Made by a program: the position numbers and the translations under genes
Source: a virus
Reading direction: 5' to 3' (one strand)
Length of the DNA stretch: 21,044 nucleotides
IMG/VR virus record: IMGVR_UViG_3300049460_000375
Coordinates: 1-21,044 of that record
Shown here: positions 13,175-19,149 of the stretch, in pieces
How positions within the stretch are numbered: the first letter of the stretch is position 1
How the letters are laid out: each line of letters starts with the position of its first letter
The notes under the pieces: model-generated
Told to the model about the DNA's origin: nothing
The model's database searches: none
The model's input: only the letters and a program-made list of their open reading frames with translations

Positions 13175-13891
13175 AAAGAAAATTTGCGACACATGTTTGC
13201 CGAAAGGCTCCACGCTGCCCTAGACGCTAATAACGTCCGCAAGCATGGGCGAGGTGCTGACGTCCTCAAGCAACTGAAATCAAAAGGCGTTATCAAGACG
13301 CCCCAAGCGGTGAGCAAATGGCTCAATGGCGCAGCTATGCCGGAAGTCGATAGCCTCACTGCGATATCTGATTGGTTAGGTGTACGCAGAGAGTGGCTTG
13401 AACATGGCGTAATGCCTGTTTTCCCTGATGAAGCGCCACCTAGAAGCGTGGCCAGCAATATAGACAATGTGCAGACCACCGATACCAAAATGGGTAAGGT
13501 TCCGCTGATCTCGTGGGTTCAAGCCGGCTCATGGTGCGAAATGGGCGCTAGTGTCGAGTCCTTCGATGCGGAGCTTTGGCTCCCCTGCCCGGTCAATATC
13601 AGCAAATCCGGGTATGCGTTACGCGTTGTTGGTGACTCCATGACCAACAACGGCCCAGGCAGAAGTTATCCGGCAGGCTCCGTAATCTTTGTAGACCCTG
13701 AGCTTGCTGTAAACAACGGTGATCGGGTCATAGCAACATTACCTAGCACCAACGAGGCGACCTTCAAAGTCTTAGTTCAGGACGCTGGGAAGCACTACCT
13801 GAAGCCTATAAACCCACAGTATCCGATCATGGAACTCACTGAAGAAATGCAGATTTGCGGGAAAGTCATCGGCACTTTCACCCCTGAATGA
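13166..13891 (+). CDS. CI-type repressor with S24 peptidase domain
   Basis: Maintains lysogeny and is self-cleaved on RecA activation (family knowledge). The 241-residue product has an N-terminal helix-turn-helix domain (about 1-75; TPQAVSKWLNGAAMP is the recognition region) and a C-terminal LexA/CI peptidase. The cleavage site is the Ala120-Gly121 pair in VQAGSW, the nucleophile Ser158 is in VVGDSMTN and the general base Lys201 in ATFKVLV. All three are intact, so the prophage should be SOS-inducible. There is no Shine-Dalgarno sequence before the ATG, as in poorly led or leaderless repressor mRNAs, and an operator overlaps the start codon. Confidence 0.95.
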   Translation: MIDKENLRHMFAERLHAALDANNVRKHGRGADVLKQLKSKGVIKTPQAVSKWLNGAAMPEVDSLTAISDWLGVRREWLEHGVMPVFPDEAPPRSVASNIDNVQTTDTKMGKVPLISWVQAGSWCEMGASVESFDAELWLPCPVNISKSGYALRVVGDSMTNNGPGRSYPAGSVIFVDPELAVNNGDRVIATLPSTNEATFKVLVQDAGKHYLKPINPQYPIMELTEEMQICGKVIGTFTPE

Positions 13892-13947
13892 GCCTTTTCC
13901 TTTTCCCTAGGCTGTACAGAAAGGCAACAAATTTCACCTGACAGTTG

Positions 13948-13976
13948 TTGACATGATTTAACCGATGATTGATATT
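13948..13976 (+). promoter_or_regulatory. Sigma70 promoter for the rightward small-gene operon
   Basis: A consensus TTGACA (13948-13953), exactly 17 bp, then GATATT (13971-13976). It lies between the repressor stop and the first small gene at 14012, so transcription would begin near 13983. Together with the tight gene spacing it suggests the operon through the integrase can be expressed independently of the repressor gene. Confidence 0.7.
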
Positions 13977-14011
13977 CGCCTCACTCTTCCACCACAGAGC
14001 GAGGCAATACC

Positions 14012-14188
14012 ATGCACACCACAGCCACCCTGCACGTCCATCCGACTGCTGATGAACCATTCCGCATCCTTGAAGTTCGCCGCATTGCACGCAATTGCGG
14101 CTGCACGTTCATCCCTAGCAAATCCAAGCCGCAAGCCCGTACTGCAACAGCTCCGTTCGATCCAAACGACGGAGGACGGGCAGCATGA
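14012..14188 (+). CDS. Small hypothetical protein, 58 residues
   Basis: Begins MHTTATLHVHPTADEPFRIL and ends in GGRAA. A GAGG site lies about 8 nt upstream of the ATG and the stop overlaps the next start as ATGA, which supports translation. The middle contains RRIARNCGCTFIPSKSKP, with a Cys-Gly-Cys, but no recognised domain. It is the first gene after the promoter at 13948. Function unknown. Confidence 0.7.
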   Translation: MHTTATLHVHPTADEPFRILEVRRIARNCGCTFIPSKSKPQARTATAPFDPNDGGRAA

Positions 14189-14775
14189 GCAAGTTCAAAC
14201 TCGACAACCGCACCCTGCAGTTGCTCAACGCCCAGGTCAATTTGAGCGGCACCTTCAATCACGTACTCAGGTCGGCCCCGAAGCGCGAGTCCGTAGCATT
14301 TCGCCTCAAGGTTGAACGCGGCACATCGGACACCCTCTTCGTCATTGAGCCGGGCAGCGAGCGCCACACGCTAACCCTACCGAACGAAAAGAAGATGCAC
14401 CTCAAGCTGGCCGAATTCATTGAAGAGATCGTAAACGGCCCGCTCGACACCTCTGATACAACCGACCTGCAGAACGCTCCACACTCCAACCGCGAATACG
14501 CCCGGTTTGATATCGAGCATAAACAGCGAGTGTTCGAGCTAATTCGCACCGGCGGTTCCGTGAGCCTCGACATGGGTTTCGAACTGCCCATCCATGTCGC
14601 GATCCATCGAACCCAAACACGCACCGGCATCACCACCATCATGAGCATCGGCGTGAAGCGCCCGCGCACGAAGTGCTTCAGCGTGTGCGGTACAGATACT
14701 GAGATTTACGAAAAGGTTGCCGAATCCATCAACCACCTAGCTGCAGTGGCGACTCCCGCCGCGCATGCAGCCTAA
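14185..14775 (+). CDS. Hypothetical prophage protein, 196 residues
   Basis: Unrecognised. The product is soluble, with alternating strands and helices and no membrane segment. It starts MSKFKLDNRTLQLLN and has repeated beta-like stretches (VAFRLKVERG, DTLFVIEPG, VAIHRTQTRTGITTIMSIGVK). Basic and acidic residues are evenly spread, and the C-terminal tail is Ala-rich (AAVATPAAHAA). It is translationally coupled to the preceding gene (ATGA) and followed after 9 bases by the KilAC-like gene, so it belongs to the rightward operon. Confidence 0.8.
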   Translation: MSKFKLDNRTLQLLNAQVNLSGTFNHVLRSAPKRESVAFRLKVERGTSDTLFVIEPGSERHTLTLPNEKKMHLKLAEFIEEIVNGPLDTSDTTDLQNAPHSNREYARFDIEHKQRVFELIRTGGSVSLDMGFELPIHVAIHRTQTRTGITTIMSIGVKRPRTKCFSVCGTDTEIYEKVAESINHLAAVATPAAHAA

Positions 14776-14784
14776 GGGGGAGCT

Positions 14785-15069
14785 ATGGATCGGACGCTTG
14801 TTCAAGCCGCAAAATATCTGGGTACCACCCGCCCCAAGCTGATCGGCCTCATGCGGGAAAAGGGGCTGCTCGACTCGCAGAAACTTCCGGCCTATCCGAC
14901 TCGGGATCGCGAATATCTGGGGGTCAAAAACAGTAGCTGGTATCACGAGACTTTCGGCACGCAGTACTGCCAGTCAACCAGAGTGAAACAAGCCGGCATC
15001 AGCTGGCTTGCCGAGCAACTGGGGCTGAACCTACCAGAAATCCCGGTAGACAACCGTGACGTGGCCTAG
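14785..15069 (+). CDS. KilAC-like / antirepressor-type DNA-binding protein
   Basis: A 94-residue protein resembling the KilA C-terminal (antirepressor) domain found alone in many phages: TLVQAAKYLGTTRPKLIGLM (about 4-23) is the helix-turn-helix, LLDSQKLPAYPTRDREYLGV the wing, and QSTRVKQAGISWLAEQL the last helix, with the T-x-x-G spacing usual for KilAC. A GGGGGAG ribosome site precedes the ATG. It lies far from cro and in the repressor-side operon, so its role may be regulatory rather than true antirepression. It overlaps the next small gene by 14 nt. Confidence 0.65.
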   Translation: MDRTLVQAAKYLGTTRPKLIGLMREKGLLDSQKLPAYPTRDREYLGVKNSSWYHETFGTQYCQSTRVKQAGISWLAEQLGLNLPEIPVDNRDVA

Positions 15070-15235
15070 GGAGTTCGCCCGCCAGATCGTCGCTATGCCC
15101 ACACGAGAGGAGCGCAATGCCGCGCTCCTTGAGGTGCCTGAGCATCTGCGGGAGCTGACAAAACGTCATTGCCTAAACGCCTGGAATCACCCATCAAGAC
15201 TCAAACGCAAGGAGGCCGAGCAGCCGCATGAATGA
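15056..15235 (+). CDS. Small MTWPREFA-type phage protein, 59 residues
   Basis: A GTG at 15056 begins MTWPREFARQIVAMPTREER, followed by RNAALLEVPEHLRELTKRH, a helical pattern I recognise as a recurring small protein in Pseudomonas prophages. It overlaps the KilAC-like gene by 14 nt and its end overlaps the PrtN-like start. The ribosome site is weak, so coupling is likely. Function is not known to me. Confidence 0.7.
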   Translation: MTWPREFARQIVAMPTREERNAALLEVPEHLRELTKRHCLNAWNHPSRLKRKEAEQPHE

Positions 15236-15548
15236 CGCCAACCAAACACCGCTACGACTACTTCCCGCGCCGGATAACTCTACCGTCGAGATGCTGCACC
15301 GCCTCTTCGGCGACGTGCTCATCCCACTCGAAAAGCTGCGCGTGCACTACTTCAAGAACCTCAATGAAAAGACGTTCACCGAGGCGATCAACAGCGGGCG
15401 GATTCAACTACCGGTGACAACCATCGACCACAGCGTGAAGGCGCTGAGGTACGCCCATATTAGGCACGTAGCAGCATTGATCGATATCCGCGCCTACAAA
15501 GCAGACGAAGACATGCCGCGACCGTCAAACGACAAGCCGGAGGCGTGA
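15228..15548 (+). CDS. PrtN-family (pyocin activator) protein
   Basis: A 106-residue protein with the PyocinActivator pattern: MLHRLFGDVLIPLEKLRVHYF (starting at residue 22), then an AINSGRIQLPVTTIDHSVKA turn and the closing VAALIDIRAY helix. In P. aeruginosa, PrtN activates pyocin genes during DNA damage; short phage-borne relatives are common and are thought to be DNA-binding or excisionase-like regulators. AAGGAGG lies 12 nt before the ATG, slightly far. The gene overlaps the preceding small gene by 8 nt. Targets of this copy are unknown. Confidence 0.72.
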   Translation: MNDANQTPLRLLPAPDNSTVEMLHRLFGDVLIPLEKLRVHYFKNLNEKTFTEAINSGRIQLPVTTIDHSVKALRYAHIRHVAALIDIRAYKADEDMPRPSNDKPEA

Positions 15549-15632
15549 AATACCTCCCGATCCTGACTACGAATAAAAAACCAATAATCGGCTGCCACCA
15601 CCAGCCAAGCGAAACCACCAGGAGCACACCAC

Positions 15633-16052
15633 ATGACCGCAATACAAATCGGTGCATTGATCGTTCTGATCGTACTTGTCGGCTTCACCTATTGGGCAGG
15701 CTATCGCGGTGGCCTTATCGATGGAAGTATCGAAGGCATTGACGAAGGCAAGGCCATTCAACAGGCAGACAACTCGGAATCGATTCGGGGACTGCAGCTT
15801 ATTGCTGATCAATGGCACGGTCATTACGAATCAATCTACGCACGCTACATGCGCGCCTTAGAGGCTTCCAAACTGGGAGAGACAGAACGTCAAACCCTAC
15901 TGGAAATTGCTGAAAAGCTGCGAATCGCTGCCGAGACGTTCAGCGCATTCCGTACAGGCAAGAAACTCGAACGCGACACCCTTGCGCTACGCGATCAAGC
16001 GCTCGCCATGGCCGCTCTGTTGGAGCCAGAGACACAGGAGAAAGCAGCATGA
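15633..16052 (+). CDS. Membrane-anchored coiled-coil protein
   Basis: A 139-residue protein with one N-terminal membrane helix (IQIGALIVLIVLVGFTYWAG, about 4-23), a short Gly-rich turn and a long charged helical region (about 55-135; ALEASKLGETERQTLLEIAEKLR) likely to form a coiled coil. No signal cleavage site is evident, so it is probably an inner-membrane anchor with a cytoplasmic or periplasmic stalk. The start has AGGAG about 9 nt upstream. It could be a superinfection-exclusion or lysogenic-conversion protein, but no sequence feature proves that. Confidence 0.75.
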   Translation: MTAIQIGALIVLIVLVGFTYWAGYRGGLIDGSIEGIDEGKAIQQADNSESIRGLQLIADQWHGHYESIYARYMRALEASKLGETERQTLLEIAEKLRIAAETFSAFRTGKKLERDTLALRDQALAMAALLEPETQEKAA

Positions 16053-16270
16053 ATCGCCTTATCCCAATGTTGCGCCTGACTCCCCAGGCAGCCGGCGAGC
16101 TGCAGGGGCGATGCACCAAAGCCACCAGCCAGCTGCAGGAGCTGATGCGCTTTCGCAAAGAGTTCGACCAGCAGCTGGCCGTACTGATCGGCAACGACGC
16201 CGTCCACAAATTGAACAAAGACACCAAAAACGCTCTGCTACTTGCGGACCTAGTCAAGGAGGCAGCATGA
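16049..16270 (+). CDS. Small helical hypothetical protein, 73 residues
   Basis: Begins MNRLIPMLRLTPQAAGELQG, followed by an all-helical stretch with heptad-like spacing (TSQLQELMRFRKEFDQQL). No recognised domain. It is coupled on both sides by ATGA overlaps and has an AGGAG site. The end KEAA and the following GGAGGCAGCATGA junction are repeated at the end of the next gene. Confidence 0.7.
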   Translation: MNRLIPMLRLTPQAAGELQGRCTKATSQLQELMRFRKEFDQQLAVLIGNDAVHKLNKDTKNALLLADLVKEAA

Positions 16271-16632
16271 GACGAGATTCTCGCCACCATCGCAACACGG
16301 CTAACGCCTCACCAGCGCCTAACGGACCAACTCGCTATAGAACACCGGAGGAAAGCGGCATGACGATGGAACTGCACACCACCCAAACATCGACCGCTTT
16401 GCTCCGCAACGCTAATGGCGTCAACGCACCAGAAACAAACAGTCTCTGCTGCGCAGCAGCAGGCATTATTGCCCCTCTCAGCGCCACTGCCGAGGCACTT
16501 ATACCCCACGAAAAGCTGCGCGAGGCAGCCACACCCGATGCAACGCTAATCGCTCAGAATCGCCCGCCCGCGCAGCCTGTTGTGGGGCATACGCAGATGC
16601 AAGCTGTCACCATCGCTCAGGAGGCAGCATGA
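16267..16632 (+). CDS. Hypothetical prophage protein, 121 or 90 residues
   Basis: Two starts are possible. The ATG at 16267 overlaps the previous stop (ATGA) and has GGAGG 4 nt upstream, giving 121 residues. The ATG at 16360 has GGAGGAAA with better spacing (8 nt) and gives 90 residues starting MTMELHTTQ. The protein is low in recognisable structure, with Ala- and Thr-rich stretches and a double Cys (SLCCAAAGIIAPL, about residues 56-68 of the long form). Function unknown. The stop overlaps the DUF4224 start. Confidence 0.55.
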   Translation: MRRDSRHHRNTANASPAPNGPTRYRTPEESGMTMELHTTQTSTALLRNANGVNAPETNSLCCAAAGIIAPLSATAEALIPHEKLREAATPDATLIAQNRPPAQPVVGHTQMQAVTIAQEAA

Positions 16633-16883
16633 ACAAAGAGAACTCGTTTCAGCTGCCGAGTGAGACGCTTACAGAAGAGGAGTTAGCCGCTATTACAGGC
16701 TACAAGATTCCGTCCTGCCAACGTCAGTGGCTGCAACGCAATGCTTGGGAACACGTGCTCACAGCCGCACAACGCCCCGTTGTAGGTCGCGTGTACGCCC
16801 GCCTGAAGCTAGCCGGGGTCAAACCATCAGCAACCAATGCAGTAGCTGAAACCTGGTCCCTTGATCTCTCACGTGTAGGTTAA
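16629..16883 (+). CDS. DUF4224 protein, likely excisionase-related
   Basis: An 84-residue protein with the DUF4224 pattern LTEEELAAITGYKIPSCQRQ (about 14-33) followed by WLQRNAWEHV and a short strand region GRVYARLKLAG. The family is usually encoded directly before phage tyrosine integrases, as here (2-nt gap), and is thought to act as an excision factor or integrase partner; that role is inferred from context. GGAGG lies 4 nt upstream of the ATG. Confidence 0.82.
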   Translation: MNKENSFQLPSETLTEEELAAITGYKIPSCQRQWLQRNAWEHVLTAAQRPVVGRVYARLKLAGVKPSATNAVAETWSLDLSRVG

Positions 16884-16885
16884 CG

Positions 16886-17953
16886 ATGCGCCAGAAGAAA
16901 GCCGCAAACCGGGATCTGCCGCCACGGATGATCCGCCGTAGCCGCAAAAGAAAGAACGGAAGTACCTGGGTGGGCTACTACTACAACGGTCGGGACGCCG
17001 AAGGGAACCGAGTCGAAATTCCGCTCGGCGGCGACCTCGATGAAGCCAAAGTCGAATGGGCACGTCTGGATCGCAAAGCCACACCCAAGCCTGCTCACCT
17101 GATGGGCAGGTTTTTCGACGACTACGAAAGAAAGGTCATCCCTGGGCTGAAGCCCGGCACCCAAAAGGACTACTTGAAAGGCCTCAAACAACTACGCAAC
17201 GCGTTCGAATCGGCCCCTGTAGATGCGGTCACCCCGCAAGTGATTGCCCAGTATCGCGACGCCAGAACAGCAAAGGTGCGCGCCAACCGCGAGATCGCCC
17301 TCCTCTCAACCATATTCACCTTTGCCCGCGAATGGGGGCTCACTGAAAAGGCAAACCCTTGCGCCCGCTTGCGCAGGAACAAAGAAACACCCCGCGACTT
17401 CTACGCAGGCAAAATCGTTTGGGATGCGGTGTACACAGAGGCACCGCCCGAGCTTAAAGACGCAATGGACCTAGCCTACCTAACCGGCCAGCGCCCCGCC
17501 GATGTGCTCAAAGCATCAACTGCCGACTTGAACAACGGGTTCCTGATGGTAGGCCAGGGCAAGACTGAGAAACGCCTGCGTATCCGACTACACGACGGCG
17601 CAGACGCATCAGGGCTCAGCATCTTCCTCGATGCCCTGCTCGAGCGCAAAGCCATGGCCGGTATCAGAAGTTCAAGCCTGATCACCAACCAGGCGGGCCT
17701 GCGAATGAGTTACGCAATGCTGAGAAATCGGTGGGATGAAGCCCGAGAAAAAGCAGCCGCGAAGGCCGCGGCCGAAGGTGATGCAACGCTTACCGCCGCG
17801 ATCCGCCAGTTCCAATTCCGCGACATCCGACCAAAAGCTGCCAGCGAAATTGACGACATTAGTCATGCTAGCCGCCTACTTGGCCACTCAACTCAGGAGA
17901 TGACGAAAAAGGTTTATCGCCGTGTTGGTGAAATTGTACGACCCACAAAATAA
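16886..17953 (+). CDS. Tyrosine site-specific integrase
   Basis: Catalyses prophage integration and excision at att. The 355-residue product has an N-terminal arm-binding domain (about 12-70, strand-rich around TWVGYYYNGRD), a core-binding helical domain (about 70-165) and a catalytic domain with R203 (TGQRPADV), K226 (QGKTEKR), the box II motif RDIR (312-315), H334 (LLGHST) and the nucleophile Y344 (KKVYRRVG). Box II has Arg where many integrases have His (HxxR), as seen in several lambda-like members. It is the last gene of the rightward operon, next to the presumed att end of the prophage. Confidence 0.95.
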   Translation: MRQKKAANRDLPPRMIRRSRKRKNGSTWVGYYYNGRDAEGNRVEIPLGGDLDEAKVEWARLDRKATPKPAHLMGRFFDDYERKVIPGLKPGTQKDYLKGLKQLRNAFESAPVDAVTPQVIAQYRDARTAKVRANREIALLSTIFTFAREWGLTEKANPCARLRRNKETPRDFYAGKIVWDAVYTEAPPELKDAMDLAYLTGQRPADVLKASTADLNNGFLMVGQGKTEKRLRIRLHDGADASGLSIFLDALLERKAMAGIRSSSLITNQAGLRMSYAMLRNRWDEAREKAAAKAAAEGDATLTAAIRQFQFRDIRPKAASEIDDISHASRLLGHSTQEMTKKVYRRVGEIVRPTK

Positions 17954-18198
17954 CTAATGGGCACGATGGATCGCTACCAGCTGGTTATCCCTGAAAGGGC
18001 AAATCGACCCATAGCTGCCGGTGACGATAGTCAAAAATGGCGATTAGCGGACGGTCGACTAACATCTGCTTCGGGCCAGAAGCAAACGGTCGACCCAGGG
18101 GCCACCATCGGGCAAAAGCAGACCTTAACCCGGCCATGCTACCGATTCTTTGCTGCCGTTAAGAGGCCATAAGCGAGCGGAATTTTATTCTGATTGCA
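17954..18198. other. Non-coding prophage boundary with imperfect repeats
   Basis: No gene is supported. Three similar boxes occur 35-36 bp apart: AGCGGACGGTCGAC (18046-18059), AGCAAACGGTCGAC (18081-18094) and AGCAGACCTTAACC (18117-18130). The attachment site is probably here or nearby because the integrase ends at 17953 and base composition changes at about 18180. No tRNA end is visible, and without the other prophage end the core cannot be placed. Confidence 0.5.
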
Positions 18199-19149
18199 CT
18201 AGATTGAAGCACTGAATGGCAATGCTTTAATGTATCGCTCCATGAATAGCCAATCTGGCGCGCCATGACCATCGACCGGCAGATACATTAAGGATTCTTT
18301 CATCCTCGCTATGCCCCACTTCCTCCCGTAACTATAACGGTATCGCTCCTTCTTAATGAGAGCACATAAAAACAGCGCAACATATTTGTTGATATTGAAT
18401 TTTGGCGTGAATATATGAACGTCTTCAGTCGAGCAAAACGGCTTATCCTGATAAAACGCATTAGCCACGCTATTTCCGTTACGAACTACGGAAATAACTC
18501 CTGCTTGGTGCATTGGCGCATGGTCGGTTTTACTTGTGACGCCGTTATTAAATTCTGAAGCGCTCACAAAAGGATATTTGCCTACGCCATTTAGCTCTTT
18601 TTTTCTCGGTCCGCGCCCTCTATCAATTTCAAATATGTCTTCATATTTGAAAGGCTTCAAGGCGCTCAGGTCTAGCTCAACAATTTCGTCAATCAAGCTT
18701 TGTGAAATATTATCTGCGGCAGCTATATTGGCGTGCCTCACCCACTCAGGTACCGAGTCCAACGCAGGAATTTTTATTTCTGAAAGTGTTCTATTTGCCT
18801 GTCGACCATAATTATATCTATATTTATTTGCACGCAAGCAGGCGCAGTAGAATATCTTCTCCTGACTTGACATGTCGACTTTTGCAGTTAAATAATATAA
18901 GTCCCGACCACTATAGAAAGGTTCAGATTGCAAGAAAGACTCCATAACGGAACCTCCGCATGCGACTGTAATTGAACCAGCAGGAAGAGGATTTAAGCCC
19001 TCGACCAAGCAGATTCTTGCGGACACTCCGTTATTTTTTGCCGTTCGAGATACAAACGGCACACCATCAGGATCAACAACTTGCTTGTTTAGTTCAAGAT
19101 TCGATCCGTATCTAACTTCAAACAAATCTGCAACGCTTACAAGCTTCAC
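18199..19149 (-). CDS. Type IIB/I restriction-modification specificity subunit (BcgIB-like)
   Basis: DNA-recognition subunit that directs the adjacent methylase-nuclease to a split target. The 316-residue product is built of two similar target-recognition halves: FEVRYGSNLELNK, PFVSRTAKNNGVSARI, EPFYSGRDLYYLTAK and KYRYNYGRQANR (about 11-120) match FEIDRGRGPRKKEL, PFVSASEFNNGVTSKT, KPFCSTEDVHIFTPK and RYRYSYGRKWGI (about 172-290). A helical linker lies between them (about 138-165). It starts at a GTG that overlaps the methylase stop (GTGA). BcgIB, as I recall, is about 340 residues. The gene is AT-rich compared with the prophage, indicating separate transfer. Confidence 0.88.
   Translation of the reverse strand: MKLVSVADLFEVRYGSNLELNKQVVDPDGVPFVSRTAKNNGVSARICLVEGLNPLPAGSITVACGGSVMESFLQSEPFYSGRDLYYLTAKVDMSSQEKIFYCACLRANKYRYNYGRQANRTLSEIKIPALDSVPEWVRHANIAAADNISQSLIDEIVELDLSALKPFKYEDIFEIDRGRGPRKKELNGVGKYPFVSASEFNNGVTSKTDHAPMHQAGVISVVRNGNSVANAFYQDKPFCSTEDVHIFTPKFNINKYVALFLCALIKKERYRYSYGRKWGIARMKESLMYLPVDGHGAPDWLFMERYIKALPFSASI

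Noticed and set aside
13892-13920. Possible terminator after the repressor (AGCCT...AGGCT)
   Set aside because: Short 5-bp stem with a 13-base loop and no T-run following it.
15545-15742. Plus-strand 65-codon frame starting GTG at 15545
   Set aside because: Overlaps the membrane-anchored protein gene out of frame, and the sequence becomes Arg/His-rich and unstructured.
17957-18172. Plus-strand 71-codon frame after the integrase
   Set aside because: No ribosome site, crosses the imperfect repeats and shows no domain-like sequence.
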